Assembly: GCF_002929535.1 (NCBI RefSeq)
Contig: NZ_PJJO01000060.1
Location: forward strand, 186,001 to 250,000
Length of the DNA stretch: 64,000 bases
Direction: 5' to 3'
DNA from: Cryobacterium sp. Y11
GTDB taxonomy: Bacteria; Actinomycetota; Actinomycetes; Actinomycetales; Microbacteriaceae
Of this stretch, positions 54,585 through 63,399 are shown one piece after another (the first letter of the stretch is position 1; each line of letters begins with the position of its first letter). The notes under the pieces are model-generated. The model made no database searches and was not told the DNA's origin. It was given only the letters and a program-made list of their open reading frames with translations. A program made the translations under genes and the position numbers.

Positions 54585-56837
54585 CTCGACGCTGACTTCT
54601 TCCGCCGACGTCGAATTCCGCCCCAGGATTTTCGAGCGGCGGCGACAAATGAGCACCCAGGCCATCGCTGCAATGGCTGTTACAGATCCGCCCCAGAAGA
54701 GTAGCCAGCCCGTTACGGCTCCACGAACAACATAGTCGAGGTGGAGCAGGTACGTGCCTTCGGGGACTGCCACTGAAACCAAACCCTGTGCGTTGCGGCC
54801 CGCAGGAAGAGCTTGACAAGAGCTGTCTATACACGCTTCAGCGGTCCACCCTTGGTAGTACGCTTCATTGAAGATTGCATCGAGCTTTCCGGGGCTCGAG
54901 AACTCATAGGTCAGATGCCCAGGAGTATATGAAATTGGCGTGACGCTGGCGTCGCCACACGAGCTACTTTCGACGCAGGCGGACAGCTGGCCGGCATCAA
55001 CCGATGAGCCAGGCACGACTGTCACTGCGGTGCCCGGTGCGGCGAGGAAAGCTGCGAACTCGGGCGAGGCGTTCGGTCCCACTAACGACTCCACTAGGAG
55101 AGCCTGCGTCACGGAACCCTTCAAGTTGATGTACGAGACAATCGAGTCGAGGTTGAGATACGAGTAACGATTCGAATAGCCACTCATCACACCGGATATC
55201 GCAGCGTCCTCCGGAAGGGGCACACGCGATGCACGCTGCACGGTTTCGCCGATAGCAGGACGCACTGAAATCAGTGTCTCCACTGTTTCGCCAAAGGTCG
55301 ACAGCTCACCTGCAATGCGATCTGTTCGCCACGGCAGCTCGGTTTGAAACGCCCACACGGTACCTGTTACCGCAGTCATGATCGCCAACACTAAAAGAAG
55401 CGCCGACCCTGAATTGTGTCGCAGCCTAATTCGCGAAACGAACAAGGCAGAAACGCTAGCGAGAGCGAGGAGCAGCAGAACGAATCCGGGAATTCGCTCG
55501 TCGTTTGAGTAAGGTCCGAGCTTTCCCAGCAGACCGATCACTAGCACGAAGACCAGTGCACTTCCAAGTGAAATCCACATCTTCCGCGGCAATCGTACAC
55601 GTGAGCCATTTACAACCAAGGCCGTCGCGCCTGAGCAAGCTAGCAACACGATCCCAAGCACCATAAACACTTTGAAGTCGCTGAGTCCGAATCGACTAAA
55701 GCCCAACCCTGGCAGTTTCTGCGCAGCTTCTGCCCAGGGCAATCCGGGCATGCCGAGCACGATAGCGGGGACCAGCAGCGCGATGGCAAGCTTTGTAATC
55801 CGGTCCCGCCAGCAGGCAAAGAAAGCGAGAATGAGCATCGTCGACGGCACAAAAAGTGACCTCATCGAAATATCGTTGCCGATCTGATCGCTCGAATACC
55901 CGAACACTAAAGTACCCAGCAGCGCAGGGCTGAACGATGACGACTCTTGCAAACTGCCCGCCGCATCCTCCTGAAGCATTGCGTAAGGCAACAATCGAGG
56001 CATAGAGAGAAGTCCCGCAATTAGAACGGAGATTACTAGTGGCACCAAGAAACTACGCAACGGGTATCGGGTCGATACCTGGTGAGTGACGACCCAAACC
56101 GCTCCGACGTACACAAACGCGATAGTCATACCGGGGTACATTCCCGTCACCGCCTGCCAGATCACCAGCGCGGCCACAGGAATCGCCCATACGCGCTGCC
56201 ATGGGAATGTCGGCGCGAATACGAGTAGGAGCCAAGGTACCCACGCGTATGCACGACTGATGTCCACGTGCTGGGCATTGCTGTAGTAGCCAACCGCAAA
56301 AAATGCTGCAACCATTGCAAGCACCGCGATTGGGAACCGCACCTTGAACGAGCGAACGAGAAAGTAAGTACCTAACGCACCAAAAGCGACGTGCAAAGCG
56401 GCGAGAATGGCGGACGCGTGCAAAGTGAATGGGCCGAACGCGCTCGTTAAGCCCACGGGCAAGTACCATGCGCTGTTTTGCAAATTCAATGCCGATGGAT
56501 ATCCCGCCCACGCGTTCGACACCCAGTCACGCGGCGAGAAGAATCCCCCCAGCTCCCACCACTGATACGCCTCTGTGTTGTAGGGGCCAAAAAAGTCCCA
56601 AGGCGGGGCGATTCTGCCCACGAAATAGGAGCGAAACACGAGTAGTTCCAGAGCCACGAGGACCATGAACACAGCAAGCGCTCTATAGCTGGTCAATCCG
56701 AAGTCAACTTGCCGAATCCAACGAGCAACTCCGATCGGTCCAGTCACATCGATCTGATCCGGCAGCTCACTTTTCTGCGCCGTGCTGCTCACAATACCTC
56801 GTCTCTTAGGCTCCGCACGCGAGGACGTTGGAGCCAA
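54567..56837 (-). CDS. YfhO-like multispanning membrane protein, probable glycosyltransferase
   Basis: 756 residues with about 12-13 hydrophobic segments, an extracellular part of about 200 residues near the C-terminus and a last membrane helix. PPWDFFGPYNTEAYQWWELGGFFSPRDWV and NAWAGYPSALNLQNSAWYLPVG near the N-terminus (given here as fragments of one loop) resemble YfhO and other GT-C fold transferases. In Gram-positives YfhO-type proteins add sugars to envelope polymers outside the membrane. Assignment is from layout; the sugar is unknown. Codon use looks less GC-rich than in the ribosomal region. Confidence 0.6.
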   Translation of the reverse strand: MAPTSSRAEPKRRGIVSSTAQKSELPDQIDVTGPIGVARWIRQVDFGLTSYRALAVFMVLVALELLVFRSYFVGRIAPPWDFFGPYNTEAYQWWELGGFFSPRDWVSNAWAGYPSALNLQNSAWYLPVGLTSAFGPFTLHASAILAALHVAFGALGTYFLVRSFKVRFPIAVLAMVAAFFAVGYYSNAQHVDISRAYAWVPWLLLVFAPTFPWQRVWAIPVAALVIWQAVTGMYPGMTIAFVYVGAVWVVTHQVSTRYPLRSFLVPLVISVLIAGLLSMPRLLPYAMLQEDAAGSLQESSSFSPALLGTLVFGYSSDQIGNDISMRSLFVPSTMLILAFFACWRDRITKLAIALLVPAIVLGMPGLPWAEAAQKLPGLGFSRFGLSDFKVFMVLGIVLLACSGATALVVNGSRVRLPRKMWISLGSALVFVLVIGLLGKLGPYSNDERIPGFVLLLLALASVSALFVSRIRLRHNSGSALLLVLAIMTAVTGTVWAFQTELPWRTDRIAGELSTFGETVETLISVRPAIGETVQRASRVPLPEDAAISGVMSGYSNRYSYLNLDSIVSYINLKGSVTQALLVESLVGPNASPEFAAFLAAPGTAVTVVPGSSVDAGQLSACVESSSCGDASVTPISYTPGHLTYEFSSPGKLDAIFNEAYYQGWTAEACIDSSCQALPAGRNAQGLVSVAVPEGTYLLHLDYVVRGAVTGWLLFWGGSVTAIAAMAWVLICRRRSKILGRNSTSAEEVSVESALAP

Positions 56838-56961
56838 TAGCTACCGGAAAAATTCAAATCGAAGGGTCTACGCACCAGGCCAGTCCGCCTAGGTCATGAA
56901 CACAGTGGAGGCTAATGTCAGGGGGTACTGGGCTCTCATATTTGCCCTGGAGCGGGGGGGG

Positions 56962-58521
56962 CTATCTCACATCAGGTGTGCCGAAATTTATCAAGAGAAC
57001 CCCACCCTCATATGCCATCCAGCCCGGCGCAGGGTAGCTTGGCATCGCATCGAGCGACGCGTTGGCACCTTCGGCTTCCAATTCAGTGGCTGCACGCACG
57101 GCTACGCCCTGGCTTCGTAGGAACGCAGCGTTTCTTTGCTGGAGGTTGTCGGTTCCTCCGAGTCCTGCGAAGAACGAGATACCTAGGGTTTCTCTGGCCG
57201 GAACCAGCGACGCCTCAGACCAACTATGCGTGCCAGCAAAAACAACTGGGATGCTCTCCACTTTGGGCCTGTCCGTCAGTCGTTCTTTCTCCAGCCCAAT
57301 GAGGAATGCAAGATTCTGGTCTTGTGCGTAGGTCATTTCTGACGCAGCGAAGAGTCGGTTGGAAATGGTTGCCTGCCCGACAATAGCGAGAATGATGGCT
57401 GCACCCACAAACGCGAGGACAGAATACTTCACCCGGGCCGAAAATAACTCGGCGCCCTTGACCGCGAGACCCGCGAGCACGACCACAATGATCGGCAAGT
57501 AGATCATCGAGCGCAAGAGGACGGGCGTCGGCGCCACCGCTTCGATGCCCACTGGAAGCAGCAACAAGACTGCCAGCGCGGAAAGGCGCGTCGCTTTTGC
57601 GCGCCTCCCCACCACCCCAAATGTACTGACGGCTGCGAGCACTATGAGGGCTCCAAGTGCAATCGCAAGCCACGGTGAATGCAGCCCGAAACGTTCCGCA
57701 GAGAGAGTTACGACTTGTCTGACGCTTGATAACGCCTGTCTGACACGTCCTGCTGGATCTGAGATGAGGCCGACAAGATCAATAAATTGATTCGTGTATG
57801 AGTCTGGGGACAATCCTCTGATTCCTTGGCCGACAGTTGCAACCGCCTTCGACACGAAATAGGCGAGTCCGAGTGACGCCACTGCAAAGCCAGCTGTGGA
57901 CCACTGGGGTCGCTTGAAAAGGAGTGCAACTGCAAGTGCCGCGCCCGCAACCAGAAAAGAATCGTAGATTCCGACAGCGAGCACCAGGGCGACGACGCCA
58001 ATCCCGCGGTTGAGCCATTTCGACGAAGACATTCCCGCGAAGTAAATGACCAGCAGGATATTTCCAATACCGATCCCATACGCGATTGTCGAGAAGGAGA
58101 ACATGAATGCCAGGGTCGGTATGGTTGCTGCCAGCGCTCCGGACAACACGGTTTGCCACGGCCCCATGTGAAAGTATCGCCGACAGAGAGTCCAGAGCGC
58201 CAACCCCGTCAGCGTGACGCCGATAAAGGTCGATACAACTGGCACCACCGGACTCGGCACCAAGAGCGTAAGCGCTGCCATTGCCCAACGACCTTGTGCA
58301 AGCCAGATCTGCGCATATTCAGTGCTTGAGGTTTCACCGAAACTCTCCTCATCAAGAGTGAGGTGGAAAGAGAACACCTCAAAGCCATACGCCATCGCTA
58401 AAACGAGGATAAAGGTTAAAGCGGGTGCCAGAGTGCGTCCTACGGGCGCCGTATTGGCTACCGAGGCGTCACCCGTCTCATTACCGACCGCCGGCGCTTC
58501 GGCCGTGCCAGTGTCGACCAT
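56962..58521 (-). CDS. GtrII-like glucosyltransferase-domain membrane protein
   Basis: 519 residues with about 11-12 hydrophobic segments. After a cytoplasmic head come FHLTLDEESFGETSS and IWLAQGRWAMAALTLLVPSP: the acidic Asp-Glu followed by QGRW and a membrane helix is characteristic of the GtrII (Glucos_trans_II) family that decorates O-antigen using lipid-linked sugar. GtrA and a GtrB-like GT2 are encoded 1-2 kb upstream, completing a three-component set. The 124 bp before the YfhO-like gene holds no gene. Confidence 0.7.
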   Translation of the reverse strand: MVDTGTAEAPAVGNETGDASVANTAPVGRTLAPALTFILVLAMAYGFEVFSFHLTLDEESFGETSSTEYAQIWLAQGRWAMAALTLLVPSPVVPVVSTFIGVTLTGLALWTLCRRYFHMGPWQTVLSGALAATIPTLAFMFSFSTIAYGIGIGNILLVIYFAGMSSSKWLNRGIGVVALVLAVGIYDSFLVAGAALAVALLFKRPQWSTAGFAVASLGLAYFVSKAVATVGQGIRGLSPDSYTNQFIDLVGLISDPAGRVRQALSSVRQVVTLSAERFGLHSPWLAIALGALIVLAAVSTFGVVGRRAKATRLSALAVLLLLPVGIEAVAPTPVLLRSMIYLPIIVVVLAGLAVKGAELFSARVKYSVLAFVGAAIILAIVGQATISNRLFAASEMTYAQDQNLAFLIGLEKERLTDRPKVESIPVVFAGTHSWSEASLVPARETLGISFFAGLGGTDNLQQRNAAFLRSQGVAVRAATELEAEGANASLDAMPSYPAPGWMAYEGGVLLINFGTPDVR

Positions 58522-58665
58522 CAGTTGGTTTCGTGAGTGCGTGATTGGATGATTCCTTTATTTATCGGCGTAGCCAGACAAATTTGAGCGTTATGTTGTG
58601 AGTCCAGTGCCGCTCAAAATCCGCCATCAGGCTGCTAAATGCTAAACTTGAATTGTGCCTAGTAA

Positions 58666-59607
58666 CTAGTTCTGCACGAAGGCAAGTACCACGGCGTCCT
58701 GGAACTCGGAGTACGTGCGGATGTAGTCCGTTCCGTCATACGGGAGCGACGCAAAGACGGCTAACACGGCGTCTGGGCTGTACGCGTATTGCGTGCCCCA
58801 TGTCATGGCCGGCATGTACAACCCGAAGCTGGGGCTGTCGAGCAGGAACTCCTCACGGGTCAAGCCATCGTCGACGATGGCCTTGACGGAGCCCTTGAGG
58901 CAGACGAGGAACTGCTCGCACTGTCGGTGGGCATGCTCGCCTCTCACATCCCGGGACGGCACATCGAAGACCGTAAAGAATCGCTGAGGGGTGAACGGTA
59001 GATCGTCAGTGAATTCGGCCACAACCAAGCTGCCCCGCATGTCTGTCGCTTTGCGCAACGGCACCAGTGAGCTCCTAAGTGCGGGCACCACAGATTCAGT
59101 CGCCACGGCAGCACTCGGCGCGCCCATTCGTTTGCCAGTGGAATCGGCATACCCGGTAATTCGCGCCGGATTCCCGACGACGATTGCAAATGGCGGTACA
59201 TCGCGCGTGACGATTGCTCCAGCGCCGATCATCGCATTCTGTCCGATCCGAATGCCCGGAAGGATTACCGCTCCGCCACCGATGGACGCCCGCTTTTCAA
59301 CGATCGTTCGCGGGAACTCATCGGGGTATTGCTTACTGCGCGGAAACCGATCGTTCGTGAACGTGACGTTCGGCCCGACAAAGACGTCATCATGGAGTTC
59401 GATTCCATCCCACAATTGCACGCCGGACTTTACCGTCACCCTGTCACCCACAATGACGTCATTCTCGACGAAGACGTGATCGTTGATGTTCACGTTTCGA
59501 CCGATAACCGCACCGGCCAGGACATGGGAGAACGCCCAGATCGTGGTGTCGTCTCCGACTGATTCCGAATCACAAATGCCCTGCGGGTGAACAAAAGGTG
59601 ATGTCAT
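58666..59607 (-). CDS. Fused sugar N-acetyltransferase (hexapeptide) and dTDP-sugar 3,4-ketoisomerase
   Basis: 313 residues with two domains. Residues 1-155 form a left-handed beta-helix acyltransferase ([60 protein letters not shown]) like the QdtC/FdtC N-acetylases. Residues 180-313 form a WxcM/FdtA cupin with the active-site pattern [19 protein letters not shown]. The pair would convert dTDP-4-keto-6-deoxyglucose to its 3-keto isomer and later acetylate the 3-amine made by the DegT enzyme encoded nearby. It overlaps gtrA by 4 bp. Confidence 0.88.
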   Translation of the reverse strand: MTSPFVHPQGICDSESVGDDTTIWAFSHVLAGAVIGRNVNINDHVFVENDVIVGDRVTVKSGVQLWDGIELHDDVFVGPNVTFTNDRFPRSKQYPDEFPRTIVEKRASIGGGAVILPGIRIGQNAMIGAGAIVTRDVPPFAIVVGNPARITGYADSTGKRMGAPSAAVATESVVPALRSSLVPLRKATDMRGSLVVAEFTDDLPFTPQRFFTVFDVPSRDVRGEHAHRQCEQFLVCLKGSVKAIVDDGLTREEFLLDSPSFGLYMPAMTWGTQYAYSPDAVLAVFASLPYDGTDYIRTYSEFQDAVVLAFVQN

Positions 59608-59999
59608 GCGTGGGCGACCTGTCTGGATTGTGGATTGGAGAAGATGAACTTACCGGCAAGGAAACTTACTGGTGCGGTGATGAGAACGCTCGCCCCATTC
59701 AGCCACGGGGGCCCGTTCCAGATCGAAACGAGGGATACAAAGCCAAGACCAACGAGGTAGATCACGACGTACGCACCAATGAACGACACGGTACGTTGCG
59801 GCGTCAGATGGGAGCTGAAGACCCAACGGCCAGTCACAATAACGGAAAACGCAAGCCCCAGGGCGTAGGCAATCGAAAAGGCCAGCCAGCCGGGCAAGAC
59901 GAAGGACAGCAGTATGACTATTGCTGCGGTCGCGGCAGTGTTAGTCCCGCCCACGATGAGGAATCGAAAGATTGGCGCGCGGAACCACCGTTCAGACAT
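59604..59999 (-). CDS. GtrA-like membrane protein
   Basis: 131 residues from ATG 59999 (ATG 60011 is an alternative), four membrane segments. [20 protein letters not shown] and [21 protein letters not shown] with a final [10 protein letters not shown] are typical GtrA features. GtrA proteins are thought to flip undecaprenyl-phosphate sugar. It overlaps the GT2 stop and the ketoisomerase fusion start, so the three are coupled. Confidence 0.88.
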   Translation of the reverse strand: MSERWFRAPIFRFLIVGGTNTAATAAIVILLSFVLPGWLAFSIAYALGLAFSVIVTGRWVFSSHLTPQRTVSFIGAYVVIYLVGLGFVSLVSIWNGPPWLNGASVLITAPVSFLAGKFIFSNPQSRQVAHA

Positions 60000-60948
60000 C
60001 GGCCCGGACATGGGACTCCCACCGACTCATGACGATCGCGCCGGGGCGTCGCTTCGTGTTCTCGAACGCGCGCCACACATAGGAACCAACGATGCCCAAG
60101 GCAATGAGCATGGTGAATGTCGAGAAGAGGATGACCATCATCAATGGCGTGTAGCCAGGTTCCTGGATTCCACCCAGCAGGAACGCGATCAAAACGACTG
60201 CACCGGCGACGAGAGTAAAGAAACTCCCAATCGTCCCGACCGCAATGAGGAGGCTCAACGGAATATCGGTGAATGAGAAGACACTGTCGAGCAAATATCT
60301 GAGCTTTTTCGAGAACGACCAACCGCTCTTGCCGTGCTCACGCGGCTGTCGTCGATACGAAATCTCAGCCCGACGGAATCCTACCCAATAGAGCAATCCA
60401 ACCAAGCTTGAGTGCGATTCGTCCAGCGCAAGGATTTCATACGCGACGGCTCGGTTACACGCGAAGATATCGACCCCGCCTTCAGGCATATCAGGAAATA
60501 TCCAGCGCTTGTAGACCTTCCAAAACGCACCAGAAGAGAGACGGCTGAGCAGCGGATCGTCACGCCCCTCGCGGCGACCGACTGCAACGTCTGCTTCGCC
60601 AGTGCTTAGCACCTCGAAAAAGTCTAGGACAAGCTCTGGTGGCTCCTGGAGATCGGCGGCCATAACAGCTATGTATTCACCGGCCGCGTGAGTCATCCCC
60701 GTGCGGATCGCGGCGAAGGAACCGAAATTGCGAGAATGCCGGATCAGTTGGCTGCGTAGCGCAACGGTCGGAAGGGTTTCCGCGAGGATCTCGTACGACC
60801 GGTCTGGAGAGCCGTCCACGACAAAAACAACCTCGGCGTCTGAGCCGAGCGACGCGGTAACTTCAACCAGACGTTCGAGTAAAAGCGGTATTCCGTCTTC
60901 GTTTCCGTACACGGGAACGACGATGGAGTATTTCGCTGGAGCGATCAT
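59992..60948 (-). CDS. GtrB-like GT2 glycosyltransferase (polyprenyl-phosphate sugar synthase)
   Basis: 318 residues. The GT2 catalytic domain has YSIVVPVYGNEDGIPLLLERL, VVFVVDGSPDRSYE, MAADLQEPPELVLDF (the DXD-like Asp) and YRRQPREHGKSGWSF, followed by two C-terminal membrane helices at about 235-300. This is the DPM1/GtrB/ArnC layout that makes polyprenyl-phosphate sugar on the cytoplasmic face. It overlaps the aminotransferase gene by 4 bp and gtrA downstream. Confidence 0.9.
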   Translation of the reverse strand: MIAPAKYSIVVPVYGNEDGIPLLLERLVEVTASLGSDAEVVFVVDGSPDRSYEILAETLPTVALRSQLIRHSRNFGSFAAIRTGMTHAAGEYIAVMAADLQEPPELVLDFFEVLSTGEADVAVGRREGRDDPLLSRLSSGAFWKVYKRWIFPDMPEGGVDIFACNRAVAYEILALDESHSSLVGLLYWVGFRRAEISYRRQPREHGKSGWSFSKKLRYLLDSVFSFTDIPLSLLIAVGTIGSFFTLVAGAVVLIAFLLGGIQEPGYTPLMMVILFSTFTMLIALGIVGSYVWRAFENTKRRPGAIVMSRWESHVRADV

Positions 60949-62054
60949 TTCAGCGATTCAATCGCGTCGCACACCTGCTGGATTTCGACGTCGGTAAGCT
61001 CGGGAAAGCACGGGAGCGACAGGATCTCTTGTGAGATGCGTTCCGTCGTGGGCAGCGCTTGACGATCCGAGCCGAATCCGGGCTGAGCGTAGTCGGGAAT
61101 CGGAAAATGCACATCGGTCTGAACGCCGAGTGCCAAAAGTGCTGCACGTGCATCAGCACGATGGGATGTAAGCGCGACAGCTAGATGCCCCACGTGATGT
61201 TCACCAAGGGCAGGAAGCACGCGAAGAGGTCCGCTCTCAGCAGCAGCACGGTAGCGCTCGATGATCTCTCGACGTCGGGTGTTAAACCCGCTTAGCAGGG
61301 GCAATCGCTCAAGAAGAAACGCCGCCTGCATCTCATCGAGACGTGAATTCGTACCGCCAGGGATTTCCACGTGATATTTCGTGGACCAGCCGTACTGGCG
61401 AAGCTGCGCTACTCGCGCTGCGAATTCATCATTGGACGTCGCAATCGCACCGCCGTCACCGATCGCACCCAAGTTTTTCGTCGGGTAAAAGCTTGTCGCC
61501 GCAATATCTCCGAATGAACCCGCAAACTTTCCGTCGAGCGTTGCTCCAATCGCCTGGGCACAGTCCTCGACGACTCGGATCCCGCGCGCGTGGCAGTACA
61601 TCACGAGGTCACGGATGTCGGTCAGGTTGCCATAAAGATGCGTCACAACAACAACTCCGACATCGTCCGCGAGCGAGGGGACAAGCGTTTCCAGACTGAC
61701 GCACAGTGACTCTGGATCGACGTCGGCATACCGGACGCTGTATCCAGCTCGCTTTGCCGCCACCGATGTGTAGCCGCCTGCATTTGCGGCCGTAACAACG
61801 GAAGTACGGCCTGTCGGCATGACTGCCTTGATAGCCAATTCGAGCGCGTCTGTTCCTGAAGCGACTCCGAGCACGTGCGTGACTCCCAGATAGACCGCCA
61901 GCGCGTCTTGGAATGCGTTGTGATTGGGGCCCATCACCACGTATCCGGAGTCGAGGACCCTTGCAAACGCGGAAGCAAGACGTTCACGATCGCGGGCGAT
62001 TCCGCGAGCGAGGTCATTCATAGGAATGGTAGGGATGTCAAGTATTGCGGTCAC
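60945..62054 (-). CDS. DegT/DnrJ/EryC1/StrS aminotransferase, probably dTDP-3-keto-6-deoxyhexose transaminase
   Basis: 369 residues; a PLP-dependent sugar aminotransferase with LDSGYVVMGPNHNAFQDAL, GVASGTDALELAIKA, VEDCAQAIGATLDGK and the PLP Lys in SFYPTKNLGAIGDGGA. These match FdtB/QdtB. With the adjacent fused ketoisomerase-acetyltransferase it can supply dTDP-3-acetamido-3,6-dideoxyhexose. The starting dTDP-4-keto sugar genes (rmlA, rmlB) are not in the window. Confidence 0.9.
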   Translation of the reverse strand: MTAILDIPTIPMNDLARGIARDRERLASAFARVLDSGYVVMGPNHNAFQDALAVYLGVTHVLGVASGTDALELAIKAVMPTGRTSVVTAANAGGYTSVAAKRAGYSVRYADVDPESLCVSLETLVPSLADDVGVVVVTHLYGNLTDIRDLVMYCHARGIRVVEDCAQAIGATLDGKFAGSFGDIAATSFYPTKNLGAIGDGGAIATSNDEFAARVAQLRQYGWSTKYHVEIPGGTNSRLDEMQAAFLLERLPLLSGFNTRRREIIERYRAAAESGPLRVLPALGEHHVGHLAVALTSHRADARAALLALGVQTDVHFPIPDYAQPGFGSDRQALPTTERISQEILSLPCFPELTDVEIQQVCDAIESLK

Positions 62055-62142
62055 AGCACTTCTTTCGTGTTACAAAATGAGGGTCGGTCTTTAACGAATA
62101 ATTCTGGCGGTTTCCGGTCGAATGTTTCGGGGAAATGACACA

Positions 62143-63399
62143 TCACACTGTATGCATCCGGTTCAGATCAGGAATAAGCGGGAGCTTTCGACCCGCTTGC
62201 CGTCGAACCCTGGGGATAACCGCAAACCCCAAGCACACGCCCAGAAGGGAATACCACAATGTGCTCATCGCGTCCCAGCCATGAAGGGCCAGAATGAACC
62301 CCAGCGACGTAAGGCTCAGCGCCGACAGCCCAATTGCTACGTCGTGCTTGATCGCGGCGATCGAGACAAACACCGCCACAAGGAACAACACCAGCCCAAT
62401 CCAGCCCAGTCCGAAGATCGCATACACGATCTCGGAGTCCACTGATCTAGCGATGTCGACGGCACCATGCAGTTCTGAATCGACTACCCACCGCCCTGCG
62501 GGAGCCGTTTGCAGGAGGTAGCCGAATGGACGGTCTGCCAAGAATTGCGGCACCAACGAATAGATTGCACCACGATAGTTGGAGCTGTACTCCAGTCCGG
62601 TTGCTCCAGCAATAAAGGGAGCCCACACAAAAAGGGACAGATAGGCAAGGCCAGCAATCGCAACGGCTGCGAGGGTGTGGGCAACCCACACGAAGCGTAG
62701 TAAGAGGGCGCGCAGCACCGGGAACAGCTGAAAAGCCGCGACTGCCGTGCAGATAATCGCCGGGGCACGACTGCCCGTCGCCCAGACACCAAGCACCAAA
62801 ATTGCGCTGACCATCAACTGAAACCGGAGCCGGTGCAATTTGAGCGACAGAGGGACCATGGTCGCCAGGATCGCGCCTAATACGAGTACATTTTCAGAAC
62901 CGACGAGTGCTCGGGTGAGTCCTTCTCGTTGGCTCGTCGCGAATTCGTATGTACGGCCAAAGAGCGATTGACCGAGGAGAGACTCAGAAATCGCCAGAAT
63001 CGATACCAAAGTCGCAACACTGAGCAGTACGACGATGTAGATTCGGCCCTTCCCTGATCGATAGAGGACCCACCCAAGTAGCGCGAACAGCGGGAGCATA
63101 ACGAGCAGGTGTTCAGCGTTTACTGCGAAGAGTCGATCGTTAATCTGGCGTGCCACGACCTCAATTGCACCCACAGCCACAGCCAAATACCCAGCGCCCA
63201 CAGCCACGTAAGCGATTCGCCGTCTCAAAGAAAACTCCATGAGGAAAACCTCGAGCGCTAATGCCGCAAAACCGATCGCCACAGAAAAGAGTCGCAAGCT
63301 ACCGAGCTGCTCAAGGTAATAGGGAAAGAAAAGGCCGAACGAGAGCAGTAACGCACTCGCGATCCGCAGGTAGGATCGCGTGCGTTCACGTCTAACCAA
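62143..63399 (-). CDS. O-antigen polymerase/ligase-like membrane protein
   Basis: 418 residues with about ten to eleven hydrophobic segments. A long periplasm-side loop between late helices, the pattern TGSRAPAI (as in GSRA of Wzy_C proteins) and NYRGAIYSLVPQFLADRPFGYLL are in keeping with Wzy polymerases and WaaL-type ligases. In this cluster a polymerase role is likely. It overlaps the upstream GT2 gene by 8 bp; 88 bp without a gene separate it from the aminotransferase. Confidence 0.75.
   Translation of the reverse strand: MVRRERTRSYLRIASALLLSFGLFFPYYLEQLGSLRLFSVAIGFAALALEVFLMEFSLRRRIAYVAVGAGYLAVAVGAIEVVARQINDRLFAVNAEHLLVMLPLFALLGWVLYRSGKGRIYIVVLLSVATLVSILAISESLLGQSLFGRTYEFATSQREGLTRALVGSENVLVLGAILATMVPLSLKLHRLRFQLMVSAILVLGVWATGSRAPAIICTAVAAFQLFPVLRALLLRFVWVAHTLAAVAIAGLAYLSLFVWAPFIAGATGLEYSSNYRGAIYSLVPQFLADRPFGYLLQTAPAGRWVVDSELHGAVDIARSVDSEIVYAIFGLGWIGLVLFLVAVFVSIAAIKHDVAIGLSALSLTSLGFILALHGWDAMSTLWYSLLGVCLGFAVIPRVRRQAGRKLPLIPDLNRMHTV

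Noticed and set aside
56838..56961. Possible small gene between the YfhO-like and GtrII-like genes
   Set aside because: No frame with gene-like composition or ribosome site; the plus-strand ATG frame in this gap runs on into antisense of the GtrII-like gene.
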